Shown: positions 52,600 to 61,768, counted from the first letter of the stretch. The stretch: 64,000 nucleotides of DNA from Agromyces fucosus (GCF_004134865.1 NZ_SDPO01000001.1:310001-374000), one strand, 5' to 3'. Notes: generated by a model not told the origin, from the sequence alone. Program-made: numbers and translations.

Positions 52600-53733
52600 A
52601 TGAGCCTCAATGTCGAGCATGCATCCGTCCGCACCCTGCCGAGTGAGAAGCCACTGCGCCTCCTCGACAATGCCGGTCACGCGGTGACCGGTGCGGCGAC
52701 CGGCGGGTTCGGCCTGCCGAACACCGAGACCCTGCTCGAGCTCTACCGCAAGATGGTCGTCGCCCGGCGCTTCGACGTGCAGGTCACCGCGCTCACGAAG
52801 CAGGGTCGCCTGGCAACCTATCCCTCGGCGTACGGCCAGGAGGCCTGCGAGATCGGCGCGACGGCGGCGCTCACCGCGCAGGACTGGCTCTTCCCGACCT
52901 ATCGCGACAGCATCGCCCTGCTCACCCGCGGCATCGAGCCCGCCGACATCCTGCAGTCCTTCCGGGGTGACTGGCACAACGGCTACGACCAAAACGCTCA
53001 CCGCACCGCCGCACAGGCCACCCCGCTCGCGACGCAGGCGCTGCACGCCGTCGGCCTCTCGCACGCGGCACGCCTGCGCCACGACTCGATCGTCGCGCTG
53101 ACCTTCCTCGGCGACGGCGCCACGAGCGAGGGCGACGCCCACGAGGCCTTCAACTTCGCGGCGGTCTGGCAGACGCCCACCGTCTTCGTCGTGCAGAACA
53201 ACCAGTTCGCGATCAGTGTGCCCCTCGAGCGGCAGACCCGCGCCGCGACCCTCGCCGACAAGGCCGTCGGGTACGGCATGCCCGGCTATCACGTCGACGG
53301 CAACGACATCGCGGCGATGTACGCCGTGACGAGCGCCGCCGTCGAGCGCGCCCGCAGCGGCGGCGGCCCCACCCTCATCGAGGGCGTGACGTACCGCATC
53401 GAGGCCCACACGAACTCCGACGACCCGACCCGCTACCGCGCCGCGCGCGATGTCGAGCACTGGAAGCGCCGCGACCCGATCGAGCGACTCGAGAAGTTCC
53501 TGGTCTCCGAGGGCGCGCTCACCGAGGCCATGCGCACCGAGATCACGGATGCCGCCGAGGCCCTCGCCGCGCGCACGCGCGACGTCATGACGACCGAGGC
53601 CGAGCTCGATCCGCTCGAGCTCTTCGACCACGTCTACGGGCGGGAGCGCGCCGCACTCGTCGAACAGCGCGCCGCACTCGAGGCCGAGATCGCCGCCGGC
53701 GCCTTCGCGAGCCACGAGGGAGCCGCACGATGA
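52600..53733 (+). CDS. Branched-chain 2-oxoacid/pyruvate dehydrogenase E1 alpha subunit
   Basis: 377 aa. The thiamine diphosphate motif is G-D-G-A-T-S-E-G-D-A-H-E-A-F-N with N-N closing near residue 198. The phosphorylation-loop-like S-D-D-P-T-R-Y is near 272. With E1 beta and E2 it decarboxylates branched-chain keto acids (or pyruvate) to acyl-CoA, which supplies branched fatty-acid primers. I chose the ATG at 52600; a GTG at 52582 in frame is the alternative. Overlaps E1 beta by ATGA. Confidence 0.92.
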   Translation: MSLNVEHASVRTLPSEKPLRLLDNAGHAVTGAATGGFGLPNTETLLELYRKMVVARRFDVQVTALTKQGRLATYPSAYGQEACEIGATAALTAQDWLFPTYRDSIALLTRGIEPADILQSFRGDWHNGYDQNAHRTAAQATPLATQALHAVGLSHAARLRHDSIVALTFLGDGATSEGDAHEAFNFAAVWQTPTVFVVQNNQFAISVPLERQTRAATLADKAVGYGMPGYHVDGNDIAAMYAVTSAAVERARSGGGPTLIEGVTYRIEAHTNSDDPTRYRAARDVEHWKRRDPIERLEKFLVSEGALTEAMRTEITDAAEALAARTRDVMTTEAELDPLELFDHVYGRERAALVEQRAALEAEIAAGAFASHEGAAR

Positions 53734-54752
53734 CCGCGACCGCGACGAGCTCCCCGGCCGCCGAGGCCTCCGCCCCGACGCAGCTGACGATGGCGGGCGC
53801 GCTGAACGCCGCGCTTCGCGACGCCATGGCGGCCGACGACCGCGTCATCGTCTACGGCGAAGACGTAGGGCCGCTCGGCGGCGTGTTCCGCGTCACCGAC
53901 GGCTTGCAGGCGGAGTTCGGCGACCACCGCATCTGGGACTCGCCGCTCGCCGAGTCGGGCATCATCGGCACCGCCGTCGGCATGGCCATGTACGGCATGC
54001 GCCCCGTCGTCGAGATGCAGTTCGACGCGTTCAGCTACCCCGCCTTCGAGCAGATGGTCTCGCACGTCGCGAAGATGCGGAACCGCACGAAGGGTCGGGT
54101 GACGCTGCCCATGGTCGTGCGTATTCCGTGCGCCGGCGCCATCGGCGGCGTCGAGCACCACTCCGACTCCTCCGAGTCGTACTGGGCGTCGACGCCCGGC
54201 CTCACCGTCGTCATGCCGTCGAACCCCGCCGACGCGTACTCGATGCTGCGCGAGGCGATCGAGAGCGACGACCCCGTCGTCTTCATGGAACCCAAGAGCC
54301 GGTACTGGTCGAAGGCCCCTCTTGCACTGCCCGTCACGACGGCGCCGATGGACCGCGCCGAGGTCGTGCGCGAAGGCACCGACGTCACGCTCATCGGCTA
54401 CGGCCCGACGGTGCGCACCGCGCTCGAGGCCGCCGACGCCGCCGCAGCCGAGGGCCTCTCGATCGAGGTCGTCGACCTCCGGAGCCTCTCCCCCTTCGAC
54501 GACGCCACCGTGAGCGCCTCGGTTCGCAAGACCTCGCGCGCCGCCGTGATCCACGAGGCCGCGCAGTTCGGCGGCTACGGCGCCGAGGTCGCCGCACGGG
54601 TCACCGAGCGCAACTTCCACCACCTCGCCGCGCCGGTGCTGCGCATCGCGGGCTTCGACATCCCGTTCCCCTCGCCGAAGCTCGAGGAATACCACCTGCC
54701 GACCGCCGACCGGGTGCTCGCCGCCCTCGACACCTGGGAGTGGGACGCATGA
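53730..54752 (+). CDS. Branched-chain 2-oxoacid/pyruvate dehydrogenase E1 beta subunit
   Basis: 340 aa transketolase-like subunit. It has V-Y-G-E-D-V-G near residue 43 (Glu that activates thiamine), E-M-Q-F-D-A-F near 96 and a C-terminal transketolase domain (about 205-325; V-V-D-L-R-S-L-S-P near 247). It forms the alpha2-beta2 E1 with the preceding gene. Overlaps both neighbours by ATGA, so the three proteins are translationally coupled. Confidence 0.94.
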   Translation: MTATATSSPAAEASAPTQLTMAGALNAALRDAMAADDRVIVYGEDVGPLGGVFRVTDGLQAEFGDHRIWDSPLAESGIIGTAVGMAMYGMRPVVEMQFDAFSYPAFEQMVSHVAKMRNRTKGRVTLPMVVRIPCAGAIGGVEHHSDSSESYWASTPGLTVVMPSNPADAYSMLREAIESDDPVVFMEPKSRYWSKAPLALPVTTAPMDRAEVVREGTDVTLIGYGPTVRTALEAADAAAAEGLSIEVVDLRSLSPFDDATVSASVRKTSRAAVIHEAAQFGGYGAEVAARVTERNFHHLAAPVLRIAGFDIPFPSPKLEEYHLPTADRVLAALDTWEWDA

Positions 54753-56158
54753 GCCGCGAATTCATCCTGCCCGACCTCGGTGAAGGGCTCACCGAGGCCG
54801 AGATCGTCGCCTGGCTCGTCGCGCCGGGCGACGAGGTGACGATCGACCAGGTCGTCGTCGAGCTCGAGTCGGCGAAGTCCGTCGTGCAGCTGCCGACGCC
54901 GTTCGCGGGCGTCGTCGAGTCGCTCGGCGGCGAGGTGGGCGAAGTGCTGCATGCCGGCACCGTCCTGCTGACGCTGCGCAGTGACGCTGAGGTTCCGGAT
55001 GTCGCCGAGCCCGCCGAACCCGGCATCGTGACGAGCGAGACCGCGCTCGCCGAGGAATCGGGCGCCGTGCTGATCGGCTACGGCACCCGGCAGTCGACCG
55101 TGACGAAGCGGGCGGCCTCGGCGCCGGCACGCTTCGGGCGTCGCACCGGCGGCGGCGTCTCCGCACCAGGTGCCGGCGGGGCGGGGTCGACCGGCCCCCG
55201 CTCGAACGGTGCGGCACGGCTCGATGCCGCCCGTCGCTCCCCCGTCGTCTCACCCATCGTGCGACGTCTCGCCCGTGAACACGGCTTCGACGCGAGCCAG
55301 TTGCTCGGGTCCGGTCACGACCATCTCGTGATGCGACGCGACGTGGAGTCGTTCATCGCCGAGCAGGAGTCACCGACGGCCGCCGACGTCGGCGAGGCAT
55401 CCGCTGGATCTGCGACGACGCTGCCGACGACGCCCGAAGCCGTCGCTTCCCTCGCGGCCGACCGCGAGGGCGACCGGCGCGTGCCGCTCGACCGCATGGG
55501 CCGCGCCGCCGCCGCGCACTTCTCGCGTTCCCGCCGTGAGATCCCCGAGGCGACCGTCTGGATGGACGTCGACGCGACGGGCCTCCTGGCCGCGCGAGGG
55601 CAGTTGCGGGAGGCGACCGGCGAGCGGTTCGGCATCACCGCGCTCATCGCGCGATTCGTGATCGCGGGGCTCGCGAAGCACCCCGCCCTCAACTCCAGCT
55701 TCGACGCGGAACGCGAGGAGCTCGTCTATCACTCGGCCGTGAACCTCGGCCTCGCCGCGCAGACCCCGCGAGGCCTGCTCGTACCCGTCGTGCACGGCGC
55801 CGAGCGGATGCCGCTGCGCACGCTGCGCGATGCGATCACGGCCCGCACCGAGGAAGCGGCCACCGGCGTGTTCCCGCCGTCGGCATTGACTGGGGGCACC
55901 TTCACGCTCAACAACTACGGCACGCTCGGCGTCGACGGCTCTGCGGCGATCATCAACCACCCCGAGGCGGCGATGCTCGGCGTCGGCCGCTTCATCGAGC
56001 GCCCGTGGGTGGTCGACGGCGCCCTGACCGTGCGCACGGTGACGGAGCTCACGCTGTCGTTCGATCACCGGGTCTGCGATGGCGCCGAGGCCGCGGCGTT
56101 CCTCACGTTCGTGGCGCGATGCATCGAGCGCCCGGTCTCCGTGATGGCCGAACTCTGA
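54749..56158 (+). CDS. Dihydrolipoamide acyltransferase (E2)
   Basis: 469 aa. The lipoyl domain (about 3-77) has the lipoylated K43 in E-S-A-K-S. A Gly/Ala/Pro linker leads to a peripheral subunit-binding domain (about 165-200; S-P-I-V-R-R-L-A-R-E-H). The catalytic domain ends with the H-R-V-C-D-G active site. It transfers acyl groups to CoA. One lipoyl domain suits a branched-chain E2 rather than a multi-lipoyl acetyl-E2. No E3 gene lies in the window. Confidence 0.93.
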   Translation: MSREFILPDLGEGLTEAEIVAWLVAPGDEVTIDQVVVELESAKSVVQLPTPFAGVVESLGGEVGEVLHAGTVLLTLRSDAEVPDVAEPAEPGIVTSETALAEESGAVLIGYGTRQSTVTKRAASAPARFGRRTGGGVSAPGAGGAGSTGPRSNGAARLDAARRSPVVSPIVRRLAREHGFDASQLLGSGHDHLVMRRDVESFIAEQESPTAADVGEASAGSATTLPTTPEAVASLAADREGDRRVPLDRMGRAAAAHFSRSRREIPEATVWMDVDATGLLAARGQLREATGERFGITALIARFVIAGLAKHPALNSSFDAEREELVYHSAVNLGLAAQTPRGLLVPVVHGAERMPLRTLRDAITARTEEAATGVFPPSALTGGTFTLNNYGTLGVDGSAAIINHPEAAMLGVGRFIERPWVVDGALTVRTVTELTLSFDHRVCDGAEAAAFLTFVARCIERPVSVMAEL

Positions 56159-56209
56159 CATCCGTGCGGGGCAGGCGCCTCGCTCGTGGAGCTGCGTGCT
56201 CCGCTGGGA

Positions 56210-56725
56210 TCAGAAGAAGTCGTCGGGGGTGCCGGCGGCGCGCTCGACGTCACGGGTGTCCTGGGCTCCGGCCTTGAGCTTCGCGACCGCGACGCGCAGG
56301 CCGGACTCCATCTGGGCTGCCCACGCGTCGGACTCCCGAGCCGTCTGCTCGGCGGCGCGGGCGCGGGCCTCGCTCGCCGCTGCAGTGTCGCGCGCATCCT
56401 TCACCTGCCGGAGCGCGAGGGAGATGCCGTAGTACGCGGCGACCATGGTGGCGATCGGCGCCGCGATGATCGCGAGCGCGCTGATCGCCGCTCCGGTGGG
56501 GCTGAAGGCGATGAGAAGCGCGAACGCGAGGAAGAGCGCGACGATCGCCGCGAGCACCACGAGCATGAACCGCAGGTCGCTGCTCCACTTGCGGCGCTCG
56601 GCAGGATCCTTCGCCGCAGGAGCCGACGACGTGGTCGGCTCACCTGCCGGCGGCGGTGCGAAGTTCGGCAGGGCAGTGGTCGTCGCCGCCCCGTCGTCGA
56701 TCGGACGTGTGTACGCGTCGGACAT
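56210..56725 (-). CDS. Hypothetical membrane protein with C-terminal coiled coil
   Basis: 171 aa. A Pro/Ala-rich N-terminus (about 1-45) precedes two close membrane helices (about 53-75 and 79-98). An Ala/Arg/Glu coiled coil follows (about 100-150), ending in D-D-F-F. No known family was recognised. The ribosome site GGAG lies upstream. It is convergent with the E2 gene and has no operon partner. Confidence 0.7.
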   Translation of the reverse strand: MSDAYTRPIDDGAATTTALPNFAPPPAGEPTTSSAPAAKDPAERRKWSSDLRFMLVVLAAIVALFLAFALLIAFSPTGAAISALAIIAAPIATMVAAYYGISLALRQVKDARDTAAASEARARAAEQTARESDAWAAQMESGLRVAVAKLKAGAQDTRDVERAAGTPDDFF

Positions 56726-56834
56726 TCGTGCTCCGCTCCCCTAGGCATTCGGATCAACCCCCCAATTGTGGGCCGGGTGCGCCGAAGGGTCAAGGTGCCG
56801 CGCGGCTCGCCTCGGAAGCCGGTCGGCTCCGAGT

Positions 56835-57332
56835 TCAGGCGGCCTTCGCCTCGGCGAGTCCCGCCTCGATCGCGGCGATGACCGCAGGATCGTCGGGCTG
56901 CGTCGTCGGGCGGAACCGCTGCACCTCGCCGCCGGGCTGCACGACGAACTTCTCGAAGTTCCACTTCACTCGGCCGGCCTTGCCGTTGCCGTCTGCAACC
57001 GTGGTCAGCTCGGCGTACAGCGGATGCCGGTGGCGCCCGTTGACCTTCACCTTCTCCATCAACGGGAAGCTGACGCCGTACGTCATCGAGCAGAACTCCT
57101 TGATGTCATCGCTGTCACCCGGCTCCTGCCCGGCGAACTGGTTGCACGGGAAGCCGAGCACCGTGAACCCGCGATCGCCGTATTCGCGCTGCAGCGCCTC
57201 GAGCTTCTCGTACTGGGGCGTGAGGCCGCATTTCGAGGCGACGTTGACGATCATGACGACCTGATCGGCGTACTCGGCGAGTGAGGTCGGTGCGCCGTCG
57301 ATGGTCGTGAGGGCGATGTCTCTGATGTCCAC
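56835..57332 (-). CDS. Glutathione peroxidase family (thioredoxin-dependent peroxidase type)
   Basis: 165 aa. The peroxidatic cysteine C35 is in N-V-A-S-K-C-G-L-T. Conserved F-P-C-N-Q-F near 81 and W-N-F-E-K-F near 127 complete the site. The extra Cys in F-P-C-N and in E-F-C-S may form the disulfide typical of thioredoxin-dependent members, since actinobacteria lack glutathione. TAGGCT (57339-57344) lies 6 nt before the GTG start (leaderless). Confidence 0.93.
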   Translation of the reverse strand: MDIRDIALTTIDGAPTSLAEYADQVVMIVNVASKCGLTPQYEKLEALQREYGDRGFTVLGFPCNQFAGQEPGDSDDIKEFCSMTYGVSFPLMEKVKVNGRHRHPLYAELTTVADGNGKAGRVKWNFEKFVVQPGGEVQRFRPTTQPDDPAVIAAIEAGLAEAKAA

Positions 57333-57430
57333 GGTCCGAGCCTACGTGGGGCCGCGGCATCCGACGACGCATTCACATCGAATGCGAAGTCATGGTTCCG
57401 TGCCGGCACGAAGCGCGGCAGACTCGCTCT

Positions 57431-57916
57431 GTGGGCATCACCGACGAAGACCTGGCGTTCCTCGATCGCGCCGTCGCACTCGCACGTGAGGCGGCCGCCG
57501 ACGGTGACGGAGCGTTCGGCTCCGTGCTCGTCGACGCCGCCGGCGTCGAGCGCTTCGCCGACCGCAATCGCGAGACCACCCTCGGCGACGAGACCAGGCA
57601 TCCCGAGTTCGAGATCGCGCGCTGGGCTGCGGCCAACCTGACGACGACCGAACGGGCCCGATCCACCGTGTACACGTCGGGCGAGCACTGCCCGATGTGC
57701 TCGGCCGCGCACGCATGGGTCGGCCTCGGGCGCATCGTCTACGCGGCGTCAGCGGCGCAGATCGTCCAGTGGCGAACAGAAGTCGGCATGGCGCCGTCCC
57801 CGGTGGCCGTCCTCCCGATCACGACCGTCGCGCCCGGCCTCATCGTCGACGGGCCCGCCGAGCGATTCGCGGACGAGCTCCGCTCGCTGATCGTCGGCTC
57901 GGCGACGAACGCCTGA
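57431..57916 (+). CDS. Nucleoside deaminase (CDA/guanine deaminase-like, zinc-dependent)
   Basis: 161 aa. The zinc site is H-P-E-F-E near residue 57 and H-C-P-M-C near 85; the Glu of H-x-E is the proton shuttle. Guanine deaminase or tRNA-type deaminases share this pattern; the substrate is uncertain. I chose the GTG at 57431 because CAGACT (57419-57424) lies 6 nt upstream, as at other leaderless starts; an in-frame ATG at 57392 would precede that hexamer. Divergent from the peroxidase gene. Confidence 0.82.
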   Translation: MGITDEDLAFLDRAVALAREAAADGDGAFGSVLVDAAGVERFADRNRETTLGDETRHPEFEIARWAAANLTTTERARSTVYTSGEHCPMCSAAHAWVGLGRIVYAASAAQIVQWRTEVGMAPSPVAVLPITTVAPGLIVDGPAERFADELRSLIVGSATNA

Positions 57917-58073
57917 TCCGCGCTCCCACAGCCGGGAGCGACCGCCGGTGTCAGCGCTCCGCGATACGGTCGGACGGCACGGCTCGAGGTCGTGAGGTGA
58001 CGAGCGGTGCGCGCACGTCGACTACCCGCATCGGGTGACGATGCACGCCCACCGAGAGGACCACCCCAGCACG

Positions 58074-58877
58074 ATGATGGGCGTCAACCATGCCACCAGC
58101 GGGGCCGCCGCGTGGATCGCCGCGACCGGAGCCATGCCGTACCTCACGAGCGGCGCCTACCCCCTCGACCCGGTCGGCGTCATCGCGGGATCCTTCGTCT
58201 GCGCCGGTGCGGCCCTGCTGCCCGATGCCGACCATCACAGTGCCACCATCGCGCGATCGGTCCCGATCCTCGGCCGTCTCACCGCCGGCGCCGTCAACTC
58301 GGTCTCCGGCGGACATCGGCACGGCGCGCACTCGCTGATCGCGGCGGCGATCGTCGGCGTCAGCGCCTGGGGGCTGACGCTCGTGACCCTCACGACCGAG
58401 CGGCTCGGCACGTTCTCGCTCGGCACGGTGATCGGCGCCGCGGCGCTCATGTGCTTCGCACTGAAGGCCCGGGACATGGTCGAGTCGTGGCTGACCGCCT
58501 GGGTGCTCGGGGCGCTGTTCGGCGTGCTGCTCGTGACGCTCGCGCCGAGCAGCATCGCATGGTTCCCGCTCGCCGTCGTCGTCGGCTTCGTCGCCCACCT
58601 CGCGGGCGACCTCCTGACGACCGGCGGCCTGCCCGGCCTGCTCTGGCCGATCAGGCCACGGCCGCCGAGACTGCTGCGGAGGGCGCCGATCATCAGCAGC
58701 ATCTGGCGATCGAACGGCTTCGTGGCGTTGCCGGTGCTCGGCGACACCGGGTCCGTTCGAGAGATCGCGTTCGGCACCGTGCTCGGGCTCTACGTGCTCG
58801 TCGGGAGCGTGCATGAGACGCTGCTCTGGTTCGGCGTCGACCTGTTCCGCTTCATCTCATGGCCGTCATTCATCTGA
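58074..58877 (+). CDS. Metal-dependent membrane hydrolase (YdjM/DUF457 family)
   Basis: 267 aa membrane protein. The N-terminus N-H-A-T-S-G-A-A-A-W contains the family His, and L-L-P-D-A-D-H-H near residue 44 and G-G-H-R-H-G near 76 supply further His/Asp metal ligands. About five hydrophobic spans follow. Biochemical function is unknown. Starts at 58035 (GTG) and 58041 (ATG) are possible; I chose 58074 as it gives the usual family N-terminus. Confidence 0.8.
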   Translation: MMGVNHATSGAAAWIAATGAMPYLTSGAYPLDPVGVIAGSFVCAGAALLPDADHHSATIARSVPILGRLTAGAVNSVSGGHRHGAHSLIAAAIVGVSAWGLTLVTLTTERLGTFSLGTVIGAAALMCFALKARDMVESWLTAWVLGALFGVLLVTLAPSSIAWFPLAVVVGFVAHLAGDLLTTGGLPGLLWPIRPRPPRLLRRAPIISSIWRSNGFVALPVLGDTGSVREIAFGTVLGLYVLVGSVHETLLWFGVDLFRFISWPSFI

Positions 58878-58883
58878 CGCCCG

Positions 58884-59681
58884 TCAGAGCCTGACGCTCG
58901 GACCCCGGATCGCACTCCCCGACGCTCCGAGTGCGTCCGTCGCGGATCGCCGGAACTGACGCATCGCGCGCGCCCAGTACGTCGCGGGTCTCAGTCCGCA
59001 CGCCAGCAGTGCTCCGCGATGGTCGACGGCGAGCACCGTCGACGCGCCGGCGGCGACGACGCCCCATGCGAGTCCCAGGAACACCCGTCCGATCGCGGAG
59101 GTCCCGGCGAACCCCGCGCCGAGCCGGTCCACCTGGAACCGCAGGTGCTCGACCTCGTCGGTGCTGATGCGCCGCCCGATGCCACGGAGCACCGGGTCGG
59201 GAGCCGACGTCGCCAACGCGCGGAAGTACTCCATCGCCGTCGCCTCCGCGATCAGGAACAGCGCGATCTCCGTGCGCAGCCCGAGCATTCGGCGGAACCA
59301 AGTGAAGACGGCGTCCGACCAGTGGCTCGACAGCGTCGACCCGTTCAGGTGGTCGAGTCCGCGTGCGAAGAGTCGCGAGTGCTTCTGCTCCTCCTCGACC
59401 AGCAGTGCGAGGGCGCGGGTGTAGGCGGGATCGCCGGCACGCTCTGCACGCGCGAGGAGATGCACGCCATCGCCGCCTTCCCCGAGGTGGAATCGCTGGA
59501 ACGAACGGATGAAGGCCCGTCGGGTGGCATCGGGCAGGCGGCACGGAGCTTCCCCTCGGATTTCGGATTCCATCGCCGGATGGCGAGATCGGTTCAGCAC
59601 GAAGTAGTCGACCCAGAGCGTGAATCCGAGCTCCCCCGCGTCCGCCGTCGTCGTGGTCCCGACGCCTTGTTGCCCACTCAT
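58884..59681 (-). CDS. Ferritin-like di-iron protein of unknown function
   Basis: 265 aa. Two E-x-x-H motifs are visible, E-E-E-Q-K-H near residue 94 and D-E-V-E-H near 171, with further Glu in A-E-A-T-A-M-E near 141. This is the ligand pattern of ferritin-like di-iron carboxylate bundles. A hydrophobic C-terminal segment lies near 195-222. It may oxidise or store iron or act on a lipid. GGAGGG lies 6 nt upstream of the ATG. It is divergent from a two-component system with a 249-bp gap. Confidence 0.75.
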   Translation of the reverse strand: MSGQQGVGTTTTADAGELGFTLWVDYFVLNRSRHPAMESEIRGEAPCRLPDATRRAFIRSFQRFHLGEGGDGVHLLARAERAGDPAYTRALALLVEEEQKHSRLFARGLDHLNGSTLSSHWSDAVFTWFRRMLGLRTEIALFLIAEATAMEYFRALATSAPDPVLRGIGRRISTDEVEHLRFQVDRLGAGFAGTSAIGRVFLGLAWGVVAAGASTVLAVDHRGALLACGLRPATYWARAMRQFRRSATDALGASGSAIRGPSVRL

Positions 59682-59930
59682 CGCTGCCCTCCACCTCGTC
59701 GATGCGGCGGACGTCCCGCTCGGATCGATCGTCCGGCGCATGTCCTGTGCCCTGCCGACGATAGAAGAGCGCTGCCTCCGGCTCGATAGGCCGAAAGTCG
59801 CATTCCCTGCAGGGGCAGCGTGCACCCGTTCCAGGTACCCCTTTGGTGGGATCTTCTGCAGGCGTCGGCCGTCGCATCGTTCGAGCTCATCGCATGCCGT
59901 TACCGTTGAGCGAGGTGCAGAGGAGGCCGA
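59682..59930. promoter_or_regulatory. Divergent promoter region with palindrome CCCTGCAGGG
   Basis: This 249-bp gap is one of the longest in the window. It holds a perfect 10-bp palindrome CCCTGCAGGG (59805-59814). On the minus strand GACTTTCGGCC (59789-59799) lies beside it and resembles one half of DevR/DosR-type sites. TACCGT (59896-59901) may be the -10 of the kinase gene. Confidence 0.4.
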
Positions 59931-60989
59931 GTGATCGCGACGACACGACCCGACGAGCTGCTGACGATTCCCGACGAGATCCTCGAGGAGCTCCGGAGCC
60001 GTCTCCTCGCTCGAGGCAGCTCGCTCGCGAACGAACGCTCGGTCGACGGCGGCCTCGAGTTCCAGGTGCGGGCCATCGTCGCTGAGACACTCGCCGTGCT
60101 CGATGGTGCGGCCGAGCAGCCCGAGGTCTCCGTGGAGTACCACGACCTGTCCGAGCTCAGTTCGCACGGTCGGCGATCCGCCGCGATGGAGATGGACCCG
60201 GCAGAGCCGCTGATGGCCGCGGAACTGCTGTTCGCCATCGCCCTGCCGGTGATCGTCGCGCGGGTGGACGTCGCTCATCGCGGACGTGAACTCGACATCG
60301 CGGGGGCGCTGCACCACGCGATCTGGCGTCGATTCCCGCCGGGCGCGATCGCGTACGTCGAAGTGCTCCGCGACAGGCTGCAACAGGCGCAGTACGACAC
60401 CAGGCAGCGGATCTCCCGCGAACTCCACGACCGGATCGCCCACGGCATCGCGGCCGGGCTCCAGCGTCTCGAGATCGCGAACTCCACCAGGCCGGATGCA
60501 TCGGTCACCGCGGCCATGCGGATCCTGCACGTCGCCCTCGCCGACACCCAGGACCTCGCCCTCGACCTGCGGTCGCTCGTCGGAGAGCGCCCGCTCCTCG
60601 ACGCCATCGACGAGTACGCGTATGCGACGGGTGGCAACGGATCGCTTCCCGTCCATGCCCGTGAAGCAGGAACGCCGCGGCCGCTCACGATCCTCGCGAA
60701 GGAGGAGCTGTTCACGATCGTCATGGAGGCGACGCGCAACGCCCGAGCGCACTCGGGGAATGCGACGGCCGTCTCGGTCCGACTCGCCTGGTCGCCGACC
60801 GAGGTGACGATCACCGTGACCGATGACGGAGACGGCTACGACGCGGGGGCGACGCAGGCCACATCGCTCGGCCTCCGGGGCATCGCCGAACGCGCCTCGC
60901 TTCTCGGCGCCTCGGTCGAGTTCCTCACCGCCCCCGGCGCCACGGGCCTGAAGCTCGCGCTCCCCTTCGTGGCATCGCGCGGCGCATGA
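59931..60989 (+). CDS. Sensor histidine kinase, HisKA_3 (NarL partner) type
   Basis: 352 aa without membrane spans, so the kinase is cytosolic. The phospho-acceptor H166 is in S-R-E-L-H-D-R-I-A-H-G. The HATPase domain has the N-box E-A-T-R-N-A-R-A-H-S near 266 and G-box D-D-G-D-G-Y near 302, then L-G-L-R-G-I-A-E-R. The N-terminal 150 residues show no known sensor domain. GAGGAGG precedes the GTG. Overlaps the response regulator by ATGA. Confidence 0.9.
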   Translation: MIATTRPDELLTIPDEILEELRSRLLARGSSLANERSVDGGLEFQVRAIVAETLAVLDGAAEQPEVSVEYHDLSELSSHGRRSAAMEMDPAEPLMAAELLFAIALPVIVARVDVAHRGRELDIAGALHHAIWRRFPPGAIAYVEVLRDRLQQAQYDTRQRISRELHDRIAHGIAAGLQRLEIANSTRPDASVTAAMRILHVALADTQDLALDLRSLVGERPLLDAIDEYAYATGGNGSLPVHAREAGTPRPLTILAKEELFTIVMEATRNARAHSGNATAVSVRLAWSPTEVTITVTDDGDGYDAGATQATSLGLRGIAERASLLGASVEFLTAPGATGLKLALPFVASRGA

Positions 60990-61609
60990 GCGGCGAGACT
61001 CGGATCCGCATCGTCATCGCCGACGACCACGACCTCTTTCGCGACGGCATGCGTGCCATGCTCTCGATCGGCGGAGGGATCGTCGTCGTCGGGGAAGCGT
61101 CCGACGGAGACGGTGCACTCGCAACGACCGTGGAGACGCGTCCCGACGTGCTGCTGCTCGATGTGGAGATGCCCGGCGTGCCGGTCTTGTCGACGATCGC
61201 CCGTGTTCGCGCTGAATCGCCGGGAACCCGCATCGTCATCGTCACGATGCACCGCGACCGGGTGCTCGCCGGGCACCTGCTCGCCGCGGGGGCGAGCGGA
61301 TTCATCTCGAAGTCGGCGACCTCCTCGGAACTGGTCGACGCCGTCCGCAGCGCCGCAGGAGGCATCGCTCGCAGCGGCTCAGTCCCGCCTACGCCGCCAC
61401 GCTCGGTGCTCTCGCATCGCGAGCGCGAGGTGCTGAAGCTGATCAGCGACGGACTCTCGAACCAGATGATCGGCCAGCGACTCTCGATCTCCATCGGAAC
61501 GGTGAAGCGGCACAACACGCACATCTTCGCGAAGCTCGGCGCGAGTTCCCGCACGGACGCGGTTCGGCGTGCCCGGACCCTGGGCGAGTTCGCCGATCCA
61601 CGCCCGTGA
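60986..61609 (+). CDS. Response regulator, NarL/LuxR family
   Basis: 207 aa. The receiver domain has the acidic pair D13-D14, phospho-acceptor D59 (L-L-L-D-V) and the switch Lys in F-I-S-K-S near 108. A LuxR-type helix-turn-helix spans about 145-200 (S-H-R-E-R-E-V-L-K-L-I and G-T-V-K-R-H-N). It is coupled to the kinase. Likely targets are itself or the divergent ferritin-like gene. Confidence 0.92.
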   Translation: MSGETRIRIVIADDHDLFRDGMRAMLSIGGGIVVVGEASDGDGALATTVETRPDVLLLDVEMPGVPVLSTIARVRAESPGTRIVIVTMHRDRVLAGHLLAAGASGFISKSATSSELVDAVRSAAGGIARSGSVPPTPPRSVLSHREREVLKLISDGLSNQMIGQRLSISIGTVKRHNTHIFAKLGASSRTDAVRRARTLGEFADPRP

Positions 61610-61749
61610 TCACCCGTTCGCGGCGGATTCCGTGTCGCGCGGACGCGGACGCGCTCCGGCATGCGGCTCCTCGCGCCGTCGATGCTCGATCGGGTCGTGC
61701 GACTCTCGCAGCGGATCGGCCGCCGACCCGTCGACGCGCACCGGCTCGG

Positions 61750-61768
61750 TTAGGATAGCCTCACCTCC
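61750..61768. promoter_or_regulatory. DtxR/IdeR-type iron box overlapping the importer -10
   Basis: TTAGGATAGCCTCACCTCC matches the 19-bp DtxR consensus (TTAGGTTAGSCTAACCTAA) at 15 positions. TAGGAT (61751-61756) inside it is a good -10, so iron-bound repressor would block the promoter of the downstream iron importer. Confidence 0.75.
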
